Source: Cokeromyces recurvatus
Taxonomy: Eukaryota; Mucoromycota; Mucoromycetes; Mucorales; Mucoraceae
Assembly (NCBI RefSeq): GCF_025118155.1
Contig: NW_026251391.1
Coordinates: forward strand, 1 to 64,000
Direction: 5' to 3'
DNA length: 64,000 nt
Shown here: piece after piece, positions 37,065-47,934 of the stretch
Layout: each line of letters starts with the position of its first letter
Numbering within the stretch: position 1 is the stretch's first letter
Made by a program: the position numbers and the translations under genes
The notes under the pieces: generated by a model
Databases searched by the model: none
Told to the model about the DNA's origin: nothing
The model's input: only the letters and a program-made list of their open reading frames with translations

Positions 37065-37397
37065 CACAAGTATCTTCTACCATAATATATTATTAAATAA
37101 TCCTTTTCATTGGATTTGGCAGATCATTAAATGAATTTAGTTGATTTTGTCTAAACAAATTATGTCAAAATAAGCCTCTCGAATCAATTTTTTTTTATTA
37201 TTATTATTTCTTATTAGCTTATAGCAAAGGTATCCACCATCACCACCACCACCACCACTACTACTACTACTACCATTTAATTACCAACATCAACATTTAA
37301 TTGTATTTAATTATATAAATATCCAGTAATTACGATCATATATATATATATATATATTACACGTATAATGAATCAATCTCGTTAACTTTACTTTTGA
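36537..37397. other. Intergenic region with long poly-A
   Basis: AT-rich DNA with no gene seen. Features: (GA)n run at about 36556-36572, poly-A of about 37 nt (37025-37061) and a CAC/CTA triplet repeat (37239-37274). It carries the promoter of the minus-strand gene ending at 35622 and the 3' end of the gene at 37398. Confidence 0.55.
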
Positions 37398-37820
37398 TTA
37401 GGATTTAGAAGATTTATCTCCTAATAATACAGATGAATTATAATAAAGGTCCTTGAATCTAAGAAAATCTTTTTCAGTGAAATTATCTTGATGGAAAGAA
37501 GAGGCAGTATCAAGAATAGGGATACAAGACATATAATTATTCATAGGATAAGATGCTGTATCATTGTTTACAGTAATGGTTGCATTAGACATTATAGTAG
37601 TAGTAGTGATATCAGGGTCTGCAGCAGTTTCGGTAGACTCTATAGTATTAGTGGTAGTGGTATTAGTAGTAGCGCTATCTGCATTATTGTCTTCCTCTTC
37701 TTGGTAAGAGGGAAAAAGGTCACTTAAAATGGATGTGATTGGAGATACGGATAACTCAGAGTCAGACATCAAATCGCTAGGACTTGTGGTATTCCATTCT
37801 CTTGTATAGATAAAGGGCAT
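37398..37820 (-). CDS. Small Ser/Thr/Asn-rich protein of unknown function
   Basis: Single-exon ORF of 140 residues from ATG at 37820. It is acidic and low in complexity in the middle (Thr/Asn-rich), with a more ordered C-terminus (FTEKDFLRFKDLYYNSSVLL). There is no signal peptide or known domain. An acidic, Ser-rich segment with short hydrophobic motifs (SDLFPSY, TSILSDLF) would suit a transcriptional activation region, but this is speculation. It could be the 3' exon of a longer gene, though no partner exon was found upstream. Low confidence that it is a complete gene. Confidence 0.45.
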   Translation of the reverse strand: MPFIYTREWNTTSPSDLMSDSELSVSPITSILSDLFPSYQEEEDNNADSATTNTTTTNTIESTETAADPDITTTTIMSNATITVNNDTASYPMNNYMSCIPILDTASSFHQDNFTEKDFLRFKDLYYNSSVLLGDKSSKS

Positions 37821-39240
37821 TTTAATTGAAAGATAACTTTCAGAAGCAAATGGGATGAATTAAAAAATAAAATGAAATAAAATAAAATAAAATCATTATT
37901 AATATTATTTTCACGTCGAATGTCTCAAAGATTATTTATGTCTCATGAATAAATAAATAAAAAAAAAAAAATGTTTTAAACAAAATGAAATTACAAGCAT
38001 AATGAGATACATAAGCAAACTTTATTTTTGGTATATTACATAGCAATATTTCCTTTTTTATGATTTTATGTACATACCTCATGAAAAGAAAAGAAACCAG
38101 TATAAATTCTTATATTGGTATTGAATATATTGCTAAGCATGTATATATTGTTACTTATTATTAAAAAAAAGGGTGGTATTAATGATATTGTTCATATATA
38201 TACAACTGGTCATAAGTATATCTTAAAAGCAAATTCCATCACAATTTCTCTAACATACCTTCTTGTATCGATGGATATTATCTGTTAATATGCACGGCGC
38301 TTGATCTCTTTGAACCTACTATACTCTAATTAACTATAACTACTTGGAATTACTTTAAATATCTCCTTTCTTAAATAGTAATGTTTTTTATAGGTTGTTT
38401 ATTCAACAGTGTTGCTGTTATAATAGTAAAATTGATTCTATTTATCCATTAACTCTTGAAATTTTGTCATTATTTAAAAATAATTCGATTTTAGAACCTA
38501 TAATATAATACCAGCTTAAATGATGTTAATACATAATCTACTTTTCCAGCTTTACATATATTATATATTTATGTTATATTTTGGTCTTATATTTAAGAAC
38601 GATATTTAATTGGATTTAAGCTACATATCCTCTTTTTTTTTTTTAAAGACATTATTTAATTTTAACGTGATAAACAATTCGTGTATGTATTTGGTATATT
38701 GAATATAGACATTGTGTGCTCTTCATTATCACTATGGTAACAACCCTTTTAGTTTAATAAGAATAATAATAAAAAGATAGATAGCACCTGATTAGTTAAT
38801 TTTATTTATTTAAATTTACTAAGGGAGCTCATAGTTTTTTTTTTTTTTCATTGTCTATATCTATACTATTAAGTATTATAATACTTTTAATGTAAGAAGT
38901 CAAATTATTGCTAATTACCTGTAAAATGCAATACTATACACATATTTATTTAAACAACATTTTTTTATTACGTAATGAACAATAATTTGATTCTATTAGC
39001 TTGATTGTAAAAATAGATATAATTATATTAAGCGTCTACTATTCAATCTAGTGCTTGAATAGACATGATCATCATCTTCAAATATAATACAGCATAATTC
39101 CAAATATTAAGTAGACATAATTTCAACAACTCCAGAATTTTATAATAGTCACATATTTTTGAGGCTTCTTATTGGTTTTCGGACTTTCAATTTATATTAT
39201 TAATTACATGTACTAGAGACGAATTTCAAAATCAACAAAT
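37821..39240. other. Gene-free stretch before tRNA-Trp
   Basis: 1.4 kb of very AT-rich sequence with many stop codons in all frames. No gene, repeat array or small RNA recognised. Confidence 0.55.
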
Positions 39241-39313
39241 GGGGGGTTAGCTTAATTGGTAGAGCGTCAGATTCCAAATCTGAAGGTCAAGAGTTCAATT
39301 CTCTTACTCCTCA
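39241..39313 (+). tRNA. tRNA-Trp (anticodon CCA)
   Basis: A full cloverleaf of 73 nt can be folded by eye. Acceptor stem GGGGGGT pairs with ACTCCTC (two G-U pairs); D stem GCTT/GAGC; anticodon stem TCAGA/TCTGA around loop TTCCAAA, giving anticodon CCA; variable loop AGGTC; T stem AAGAG/CTCTT around TTCAATT. The discriminator base is A and CCA is not encoded. There is no intron. Box A (TTAGCTTAATTGG) and box B (GTTCAATTC) are internal, and a run of five T follows as the Pol III stop. Confidence 0.94.
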
Positions 39314-39318
39314 TTTTT
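39314..39318 (+). terminator. Pol III T-run terminator
   Basis: Five T directly after the tRNA-Trp discriminator region. Confidence 0.7.
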
Positions 39319-39700
39319 CTTCTCGGTTTCCTTTTTTTGGTAATATGATTTTGCAAAAAAAAAAAGAAAAAGAACTTTTAATCATCGTTCCTATCTTACT
39401 GCAAAAGTTTATAATTATTTTACAAAGAGAGAGAGAAAGAAAAAAAAACTGCCTATCATGATAATGCTTCGAACATATTATTTATTCACCCATTGTTGCA
39501 TAATAATAACAAGAGAGAGGGGATAATGTTTTCCTTTTGCTATAACGATACAATGCAGAATTCTGGAAATGATTTATCTATTATTATTTCTGCAATTGTT
39601 TTATAGTATTTATACAGCAGTTAAAAAAAACATCTTTATTTTAGTGTAATACTAATAAAAAAAGTTATTACCTGTATTATACTAATTATTAATATTATAC

Positions 39701-39752
<52 letters not shown>
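39701..39752. repeat. (ATT)n microsatellite
   Basis: About 17 tandem ATT/TTA units ending 32 bp before the transposon's left terminus. Confidence 0.9.
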
Positions 39753-39784
39753 TCATTTCATCTTTACTACTACTACTATTATTA

Positions 39785-39862
39785 CAGTCAAAGAAACTAG
39801 GTTGGGCCAATGAGAAAAAAATGGGTCGTTTCAAAATTGAATTGGGACACCAATATGAAAGT
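39785..39862 (+). repeat. Left terminal inverted repeat (78 bp)
   Basis: Starts CAGTCAAAGAAACTAGG and matches the reverse complement of 42070-42147 at 75 of 78 positions by direct comparison. Preceded by TA. Confidence 0.92.
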
Positions 39863-39881
39863 GTGACATCAGTATAAAAGT
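39844..39881 (+). repeat. Left subterminal 19-bp repeats
   Basis: Two 19-bp units, GGGACACCAATATGAAAGT (39844) and GTGACATCAGTATAAAAGT (39863), with a weak third starting at 39882. The first unit is the inner end of the inverted repeat. Likely transposase-binding sites. Confidence 0.75.
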
Positions 39882-40599
39882 GGGATATATTGAGACACGC
39901 CTAGTTTTTGGGTGAATGTATAAACAAGAAGCTATAGTCTTGTTCCATTTAACAAGAAAGGACACTAATAGACTATCAGACTACTATGATGATCATCCAG
40001 ATTAGGATATGATTCACCTAACTTGAATGATCCCGGAATGAACAATCCTCATGGAGAATATCCCAGATTCAAATTACTTAGGACAATAAGGAGCGTTTCT
40101 GTGAGTTTGATGGAGTGAGTGAACTATCGTTTTTGAAATAATAAAGCCAATTAAAGTAATTCAGATACGTAGAATGTAGGGTTTTTATTATTCGTAAGAA
40201 AGAAAGACCTAGAGCCACCAGGTCTTGGTTACAATCATTATTTATACTCTGTAATATTGGGCTCCATATGTAGTGCAGGTACCAATGTTATGATAATAGT
40301 GGATCAGAAAACCGACAATTTCATATGATTATAATCATACAAGTAACAAATAACGATAAATGTATGTAAAGGAGATCATCTTCGATCAATAAAGTTCTTC
40401 AGTCAGTTTACATTGAATAAACACTCACACAAGCATCTAGATTAACCCACTGTTTTTGTTTTTTCTTATATCTTTTTTATCTACCAATTCTACAGAATGA
40501 AAACTTAAATGACATCCCCTTTCTCCTATTTTATTGTCATTTATGCTGGTACCCATCAATTATTGGTCGAGGCTATACCAAAACTGACTCACAAAAAAA

Positions 40600-41795
40600 C
40601 TATACAACTTTGCTGCTTTATTTGTTGGTCAAGGAAAGAATGCCGATACCGAGATTGCTGAAGCTTTTTTAAAATTTAGTAATGACATGGGAGAAGATTT
40701 TAATAGGCAACAACAGTTCCCCAACATTCAGTATAGCACACTAATCTCAATAGTCATGCGTAGCTTTGAGACACTTATAGAGAATCATGTTGGAGCCAAC
40801 TTCAAGCCAAAAACGTTGCGTTATCTCTTTACGAGGCTTTCTGACACAACTGAATTTCCGAACCACCCTTTCCGAACTGATGTCAAACGCGACCTAGCTG
40901 AACGGGTATATAATGCTATTTGTACCAATCAAGAAATAATTTACCCTGCTAATCTGGAAGTTGCCGACATTCACAAAGTCTCAATCAACAATCTTATTGA
41001 TGAATGCCGCCAAAGACTACATGGCTTGAACCTGACTGAAGCAGATTACTATGCTAAACCTCACTTGTATTTGCCGTGGTTATACCATGTTTTTTAAAAA
41101 AAAGGAGCAACATGTCATCATTCGTGAGCCAATGTTGACGCACGCCGTCTGATTTCTAATACACCATCAACAAGGACGTGTAACTGGGACGAGTTTAATG
41201 AAGCTTTGCGACATATATATTTTGGAACTTTGAGGCAATTAAAGGCTATTACACAACCGGGTTGAAAAAAGCTCAAATATCACAGCTATAGAAACAAGCA
41301 AAAAGCATTGACCGAAATGTGTAAACGGTTGTTTACAGACAGCAGAAAAATACCAAGAAGGCAATCCTGATATACAGCAAGCAAATCAGCAAAAGTGGAA
41401 ACCGTTAGCCCCTAGAGACAATGCTGGTGAAGCTGAAAGGTCTACTGTAGTGGCGTTTGGTGGGCTCCGTGGGAATGTACCTTCTCCAACAAGGGCATTC
41501 AGAAAAGCCTTGCTAAATTATGTCAAATCAACCAGACGCAACCAGCCAAAATTCAAGAAAGTACGTCGTTATGATTGATGAGTATTTCACAAGTCAAATA
41601 TGTCCCAGATGTCATACCAAAAGTACTTTCAACCAACGTGACAACTCCAATATGATGATCTATCCAGTTCTCAACTGTCAAACTTGTAATACTCGATGGA
41701 ACAGAGACCACATGGCGAGTCTCAACATACGCTCTATCTTTTTGTATATGGCTGCCAACAATAACAATCAACCTGAAGAATTTCGGCGGGGGTAA
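40600..41795 (+). pseudogene. Fanzor/TnpB-like nuclease gene, broken
   Basis: Three coding blocks lie in different frames. The first, from about 40610 to 41097, is a helical N-terminal region of unknown fold (FETLIENHVGANFKPKTLRY). The second, about 41313-41575, contains VVAFGGLRGNVPSPTRAFRK, which resembles the RuvC-II neighbourhood of Fanzor proteins. The third, about 41550-41795, holds VVMIDEYFTSQICPRCH, then CQTC and WNRDHMASLNIRSI: the four-Cys zinc ribbon and the final RuvC Asp motif of OrfB/TnpB. The stop at 41095 follows a homopolymer shift, more stops occur between 41100 and 41310, and another shift separates blocks two and three. The RuvC-I Asp was not located. Introns cannot explain all breaks, so I call it a pseudogene. 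In active relatives the guide RNA comes from the 3' end of the gene and the element end. Confidence 0.75.
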
Positions 41796-41993
41796 GCTAT
41801 CTTAATATTAATATAGATTTCATTACTTTCATATACTAACAACACTATTATTATTTGTGGAAAAATAACCTTAACAATTGAATAACATTATGACTTGTAT
41901 AGCAGCAAGACATCCCATATTTACAGGTAAGTTGACCTATTGAAAAAAAAAGTTTTCATTCGCCCAAAAATTAAAAATATCTTCATATGTCCC

Positions 41994-42088
41994 ATTTCTG
42001 TATCGCTGTCCTGCTTTCGTATCTCTGTCCCATTTTCATAATGGTGTCCCACTTTTGTATACGTGTTCCACTTTCATATTGGTATCCC
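41994..42088 (-). repeat. Right subterminal array of five 19-bp repeats
   Basis: Read on the minus strand, five exact-length units follow one another: GGGATACCAATATGAAAGT (42088-42070), GGAACACGTATACAAAAGT, GGGACACCATTATGAAAAT, GGGACAGAGATACGAAAGC and AGGACAGCGATACAGAAAT (ending 41994); a decayed sixth reaches 41975. The consensus is GGGACACNNATANNAAAGT. The outermost unit is inside the inverted repeat. Confidence 0.82.
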
Positions 42089-42147
42089 AATTCAATTTTG
42101 AAACGACCCAATTTTTTCTCATTGGCCCAACCTAGTTTCTTCGACTG
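42070..42147 (-). repeat. Right terminal inverted repeat (78 bp)
   Basis: Reverse complement begins CAGTCGAAGAAACTAGG and mirrors 39785-39862. Followed by TA at 42148-42149. Confidence 0.92.
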
Positions 42148-42780
42148 TAGTACTGTCTATGATAATAAGCGAAAATCATCCGAATGAATAAATAAATATA
42201 TTCTCGGACATAGGAGATAATCATCACAAGTAATTGAAATGGCGTGATTAATGAATTTTTATTAGTACTAGTTATTATTATTGTTACTATTATTATTCCC
42301 CCCCTCCTCCTCCACCACCCCTTTATACATTGCTTTAATAGAATGGAAGAGTAGTGATAACACTATGGTCAAATAAGTATATTAACCAGTGAATAAAACT
42401 CATTTTTGATTTAATTCATAATGTTTAGTTGTAGACAGAGTTAAATAGATACATGGATAATAAAGAACATATTTTAAAGGACGTGTATCACTACTGAATG
42501 CTATTTATTATACAATAGTTTTTGTTCTTCTTGTTATTGAGTCCATACATAATATACATTAGTTGTCATTATGACAAAAAAAACACGACAAAAGATCTTT
42601 TTTTTTTTTTTTTAATATTACGTAAAAATTAAATTAAAACAAAATAAAACTAAAACAATATAATAGAAAGGAATTTTAAAATGATAATAGTAGTACTTTA
42701 TTATTTAACAAAGAAAGAAAAAAAAATATTAATTCTTATTTTAAGATTATAAATGATTACAAGAATCGATGAATAATAAA
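42148..42780. other. Intergenic region right of the transposon
   Basis: AT-rich, with a C-rich patch (42298-42321). It contains the 3' end of the bZIP gene. No gene seen. Confidence 0.55.
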
Positions 42781-43515
42781 CTAAAATTTCATTAAAGCAC
42801 GATGTGCTTCTGATAATTGACCTTCTAAAACTTTAATTCTTTCTTCAAGGGAATTGTCTTTTGATTGCAAACCAGCCTTTTCGGATTCTAGAACCGCAAT
42901 ACGTGTAATCAATTTTTGATTATCCGCTTCTAATTCTGAAACGTGTTTTTCTAACTGTTCCATCTTCATTAACTTTTTTAATCTTGAACGACGTGCGGCA
43001 TCCGTGTTCTTTTGTCTTTTAAGGGCTATTTCATCTGGATCCATAGTAACTGTTGATGTTAATTTTCGTTTATTGTTACTTGCACATTGACGACTAGGTA
43101 AAGCAGTAGCAGTATTCATAAGAGGAGTTGTAGGACGTGGTGCAAGACGTGGTAAATTAGTAGTTGATTTCTTAACAGGAGATTGTTGTTTATGAGCAAT
43201 ATCAGGGAAAAGAGGTAAAGTAGGTGCTACTGCATTTTTATTGTCAAGATTATTTTGAACAGATGGAGTAATAGGAGGCGTAATAGGGAATAAAACTGAA
43301 ATATCTTGCTGATTTGGCAAGTCAAAAGTAGCATTGGGTGGTGATATTAAACCTGATTTATAAAGTTCATCTACAAGCCAATCATCTATTGTATCTGGTG
43401 TAGTAGGTAAAGTAGGAGACTGTTGAAAATGAAGTGAAAATGGATGGATGATGTTATTGTTTACATCATCCAATAAAAATAATTCTTCTTGATAATGATT
43501 GCTATTTGTTGTCAT
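42781..43515 (-). CDS. bZIP transcription factor, Gcn4/CPC1-like
   Basis: Single-exon ORF of 244 residues. The C-terminal basic region ALKRQKNTDAARRSRLKKLM followed by a leucine zipper (MEQLEKHVSELEADNQKLIT onward) defines the bZIP fold; NTDAARRSR is the DNA-contact signature of the Gcn4/CPC1 group, which controls amino-acid biosynthesis. The N-terminal half is acidic, Pro-rich and carries short hydrophobic/acidic patches (DTIDDWLVDELYKSGL) suited to activation. The zipper spans about residues 185-240. The leader has upstream ORFs (separate entry), and a CCAAT box (minus strand, 44028-44032) lies about 515 bp upstream. The target pathway is inferred from the basic region and the uORFs. Confidence 0.87.
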   Translation of the reverse strand: MTTNSNHYQEELFLLDDVNNNIIHPFSLHFQQSPTLPTTPDTIDDWLVDELYKSGLISPPNATFDLPNQQDISVLFPITPPITPSVQNNLDNKNAVAPTLPLFPDIAHKQQSPVKKSTTNLPRLAPRPTTPLMNTATALPSRQCASNNKRKLTSTVTMDPDEIALKRQKNTDAARRSRLKKLMKMEQLEKHVSELEADNQKLITRIAVLESEKAGLQSKDNSLEERIKVLEGQLSEAHRALMKF

Positions 43516-43543
43516 TGTTGGTTTTTTTTTCTTTTACTTTACT

Positions 43544-43657
43544 TTAATGTCCTGGTGGGTTTTGTCTTTTAGAATATTTTTTACGACGTGAAGAATCAGT
43601 TGTATAAGAGAAAAAGGGTTGACGTGACATATTGATATAATTTGATACTGATGACAT
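43544..43657 (-). promoter_or_regulatory. Upstream ORF of 37 codons in the bZIP leader
   Basis: From ATG at 43657 to TAA at 43544, only 28 nt before the main ATG at 43515. It has a second in-frame ATG and a polar, basic composition. A further 7-codon uORF (Met-Val-Val-Ile-Ile-Ile-Ile) lies at 43794-43771. If transcribed, ribosomes reach the bZIP start only by leaky scanning or reinitiation, as in GCN4-type control. The transcript start is not known. Confidence 0.5.
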
Positions 43658-43794
43658 TTAATATATTGATATTGATATAAAAAAATAATACGATAATTAA
43701 ATATAAGATTAAATACGACTATACGATAGATTCCTTTTTTTTTAACACGATAAAAGGGCAATTAAAAGGCTTAAATAATAATAATAACAACCAT

Positions 43795-44195
43795 CTTGGG
43801 CTATTCACAAAAGAAGAAGATAAAAAGTAAGTATATAAATAAATAAATAAATAAAGGTAAAATATATATATATATGTGTGTGTGTGTGTTTTAGTTAATT
43901 ATCGTATAAAGAAGAAAAAGAAAAAGAAAAATGAAATATGAAAAAAAGTTACCGATATTTATAAAAAAAAAAATATTTTCACTATCTCATCTATTTTTTT
44001 TTCCTTATCTAAAACAGATCACTTCCTATTGGATGTAAATTTTTTTTGAACACATGACACAATATTATACACCTTTTGCCTAAATGATGTTTCAAGAAAA
44101 TAAATTAAAGTGCCGCATTTTTTTTTATTATTATTATTTTGTAGTATATATTCTTTAAACTAAGACTATTCGAGTACTCTGATAATCAACTTTTC

Positions 44196-44230
<35 letters not shown>

Positions 44231-45409
44231 GAATTTATAGAACAAGAAGCACAATCCATGTTGTTGCTTCTGGTGGTGTGTTGCTTGATCCCTGTTTCAT
44301 TGTGTTGTACCTTTTTTTTTATGAGACTCGCACTATAGTGTCGTCCTGCATTTGCATATCTTTGCGCTTAGTTGAGGACTGTTGAAGAAGGTCGATAGTA
44401 AACTGATTCTTAGCCACGAATTTGCTAATTCAATTCGTGTCTGGCATCATATAGTCGTGTGGCAATTTGTATTGTAACAGCTCTTCTGGTACTAGGGAAA
44501 AAAAAAGAAGAAGAAGGCATTGTTAATAAGTTTTAATTTCAGGGGGGGTTTTTTCTGTATTCCTTATTTGCCTTACTTATTGTCATGGTAATCCGGGGAA
44601 AGAGGTAAGCAGAGATATCATTTTGGCAAGCCAATAAAATAGAGTACTACTGTTACATTTGCATATAAGGTTTTACCTTTTTTAAATTGAAACCTAAATT
44701 CGAAAATCACTGATAATACTTTTGCCACAAAAAAAAAAACGTCATTGGTGGTAGTACATAATGATTTATACAATTTTTAATGGGAGAAGGTTATACGATA
44801 CGAATTTTCTTACAAAAATGTATAAATTATACAAAAAATCACTTTTAATCAGCAATAGAGTCAAAAAAAAAAATAGTTAGAAAAACAAGACGATTATTCA
44901 ATACAATAAATAAAGTACTACAGCATGTTACTACTTATCTTGTAATAAGAATACAATAGGTATTTTTTTTTTTTTTTTGTTCTGTCGAATAACGTCAAAC
45001 TTGAGTAGTAAAGTAAACACTAATAAATGGATAAGTTTTATTATTTACTGACTCAGACAATCTTCTACTTAAATCGTACAACGCTCCTGAAAAAAATAAA
45101 TAACGACTATCAGTGTTTCACCAATTATTGTCTATACCAAATAAAGTATAAGCAATGATATAAAAGAGGATGTAGATCCCTAGAACAATTATAGAGTTTA
45201 AACTAATTAAACATTAATTATTAAATATATTCCTTATTGACTGACGACCAAGAAGATGATACTTCTTTAGGATAGTTATTTACTCTTAAAGGCATAGGTA
45301 TACTCTTCTTTGGTTACAAGTCAGTTTATTATTATCTCTATTATAGAGAAAGAGAGAAGCTTGCGGTCTTATCATATTTCTTTTTACTTTTTTTATCTTG
45401 GTTATATAT
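43795..45409. other. Gene-poor region
   Basis: No ORF with coding character. Simple repeats: (TA/TG)n at 43862-43891 and poly-T of about 31 nt at 44199-44229. The part at 44240-44480 is less AT-rich and more complex than its surroundings and could be a leader exon or non-coding RNA, but I recognise none. Confidence 0.5.
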
Positions 45410-46075
45410 GGAATTCAAGAAAATCAGATATAAGATAAAGCCAGTAGCTCTGTTATCTGATGATTTACAAAAGACTAAATTAACAACAAAAGGGTACACA
45501 CATCGTATAAACCAATTAAATAAGAATGAGGATAATACACTTTAATAGTATCAAAGACTCATTACTATTGTAATAGAGCATATAAGAATAAAAGAGGTTA
45601 TCATATAGCACTTTAAAAGAAGAGAAAACAGACCATCAAAAAAAGCCCTTTACTTATAATAGAGCAAAGTGTTCATATCTCTATCCATCATCATTCTCAA
45701 GAGAAGAAGATAATCGTACATCATTTCAGAACACTACTCAATTGTATAGAGGAGCACATCTTCTGGATAATCCACAAACATAAAGAATTAATAAACTTAC
45801 TGCTGTCCTTTTTGTAAAGCTGACCTTTCTGATTTTCAAGTTTATAAAATCAGCATCTAAAACAGGTCTTGAAATCATCGCCCAATACCACCAACAGGAA
45901 TAGCTTCAAAGAAAAAGCCCGGAACAAAGAACTGTCCTGCATGTGAAGTTATGTTTGCCAACATAAAATTGTACAGAGTACATCTTAAAGATGAGCATCA
46001 ATGGAGTATGTTATCTTTCAGAAAGAATGAAAAAAGAGGAGCTAAAAAAAAAAAAGAAAAACGCATTTAATAGTC
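45410..46075 (+). pseudogene. Remnant of a zinc-finger gene
   Basis: Fragments in different frames have protein character. At 45410-45545 an ORF begins MEFKKIRYKIKPVALLSDDL. At 45808-45858 a segment reads CPFCKADLSDFQVYKIS. At 45935-46000 CPACEVMFANIKLYRVHLKD is followed by EH, a classic C-x2-C-x12-H-x4-H finger. Stops and frame changes without GT..AG pairs separate them, so this looks like a decayed gene of a C2H2-type family, perhaps of transposon origin. Intact relatives would be needed to name it. Confidence 0.4.
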
Positions 46076-46407
46076 ATAGTAATGATGATGTTTGCCATCT
46101 CTCTTTTGTTCATAGTTCTCCTTTAGATGGAAATTTACAATTTCTTTTTTTTTTTTTTTACTTTTGTATAAACTTGAAATGAAGACATGATGAACATAAA
46201 AAAGTAAGATGAATATTATAAGCTTCTATTACTATTGGTGTATATATATATTTATATATATATAAATATATATTTAGTTGTATGCTATACGCGAAACCAT
46301 TGTTATTCATATTTGTTGTTGTTAAGCTGCTGATGGCCGCCCTGAGTTTTAATAAAATTGGGCCCACGAAATTTTCTTTTTTTTTTCTTCTTCTTCTTTT
46401 CTTTATT

Positions 46408-47895
46408 ATGTTACAATTTGTTTCAGCTTTATTTGCAACAGGCTATATAGTATCTGTGATTATCTTTGCTTTTTTTACATTATGTGCGTTTGATAAACCT
46501 TTTACTCGAGAATTATTTGCAAATCGACTACGAAGATATTTGTTCATGGTTGAAGTCATGTCTTCAGGTGTAACTGAATCTTGTCTTCATCTCATTTTGA
46601 TTAAATTGACTTTAATAAAGCTTGTTAATTACTTTGATGGCTTTCGTAAAAATGAAAAAATGTATATGTATATATATAAATCATTCTATTGACTCATCTA
46701 TACATATATACATACATAAAACTCTCTCTCTCTCTCTCCTCCTCATTATTATTTAGGATATAGTTTCTCTAAACTGGCTTATATTGTTGATATCATCAAT
46801 ATGCTATCTCTTTTGGTTTTCTTTTATGAAATGTTAACTGAAAAGGCAATTGCAGATACAACAATTCAATCTATTGATAATAAACGAGGACCGATTGACA
46901 GTATTGTTTGGTAAATATAAAATAGTATTTTGTTCTTAATAATACATCATTTTCACATACATAATGATTTAGTACGGCTGATATGAAGAAGCTTATAAAT
47001 CCTGTTTGGACACCTGACGATATTAAAGTTCATCCAAATAGTAATTCTAAATTAAGCTTTTTTCTTTTCATGTGATAAAAAGGACCAACTTACGTAATAT
47101 AATATATAGTTACTTATGCTACAAATGAAGAGATTAGAGAAGCTTTAGTGACAACCAATCATGATTTTAATCAACCTCGTAAAATGATGTTAGATATTTA
47201 CACACATAAAAATAATACCACAGCTGGATTAAAGCCTGTTTTAATTCATATTCATGGAGGTGCTTGGATGATGGGATCAAAGAATATTTTCTATCCATAT
47301 GAAAAGTTATTAGTTAAAGAGAATGATTGGGTAAATAAATGAATAAATGAATAAAGAAATAAAGATACAAAAGTTGCTAATAGACACACATTCTATTAGG
47401 TCATTGTCAATATTGGTTATCGGTTAGCTCCTAAGAATGCATATCCTACTCACTTGAAAGATGTTAAACGTGCTATTCGTTGGATTAAACAAAATATTGT
47501 CTCATTTGGTGGTGACCCTGAATTCATTGTTTTAGCTGGTGACTCTGCAGGAGCTCATTTAGCTGCTATGGCTTCTATGACAGCTAATGATCCTCAATAT
47601 CAACCTGGATTTGAAAGTGTCGATACCTCTGTACGTGGCGTGATTAGTTTAAGTGGTGCACTTGATATGGCAACAAATGCTCATCATGCCATCTTCTTTT
47701 GTAAAAAAGTCGCTCAATTGAGTAAACTTGACTCGGTCTTCTTGACTGAGCATTCCCCTGCCGCTATGATTCAGGTCACAAAGGATAAAGATAAATTAGT
47801 CCCTTTTTTACTTATTTCAGGTGAACGAGATGGATTAACAGAAAGTAAAATGTCAAAGCTATTTAAAAGCTCATACGATGACGGTATGTCTATAC

Positions 47896-47934
<39 letters not shown>

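Larger units (their letters stand above)
39785..42147 (+). mobile_element. Tc1/mariner-type element carrying a Fanzor-like gene
   Basis: A 2363-bp unit bounded by inverted repeats of 78 bp with 3 mismatches (39785-39862 and 42070-42147). Termini begin CAGTC and both ends are flanked by TA (39783-39784 and 42148-42149), the target duplication of Tc1/mariner-type elements. The cargo is not a DDE transposase but a broken gene ending in the OrfB/TnpB zinc ribbon and the last RuvC motif, that is, a Fanzor-like RNA-guided nuclease homologue. Direct 19-bp repeats lie inside both ends. Fanzor genes inside diverse eukaryotic transposons are known; this copy must have moved with transposase supplied elsewhere. 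The near-identical ends suggest a fairly recent insertion, while the coding part has several frame breaks. Internal sequence is less AT-rich than its surroundings. Confidence 0.85.

Noticed and set aside
39701..39752. (ATT)n run considered as part of the transposon or its target duplication
   Set aside because: The inverted repeats and the TA flanks define the left end at 39785, so the microsatellite is outside.
40204..40226. AAGACCT/AGGTCTT hairpin inside the transposon as a possible structured RNA
   Set aside because: A 7-bp stem is too short to claim, and its position at the 5' side does not fit a 3'-end guide RNA.
44330..44500. More complex sequence considered as an snRNA or snoRNA gene
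   Set aside because: No match by eye to U1, U2, U4, U5 or U6 core sequences and no C/D or H/ACA boxes.
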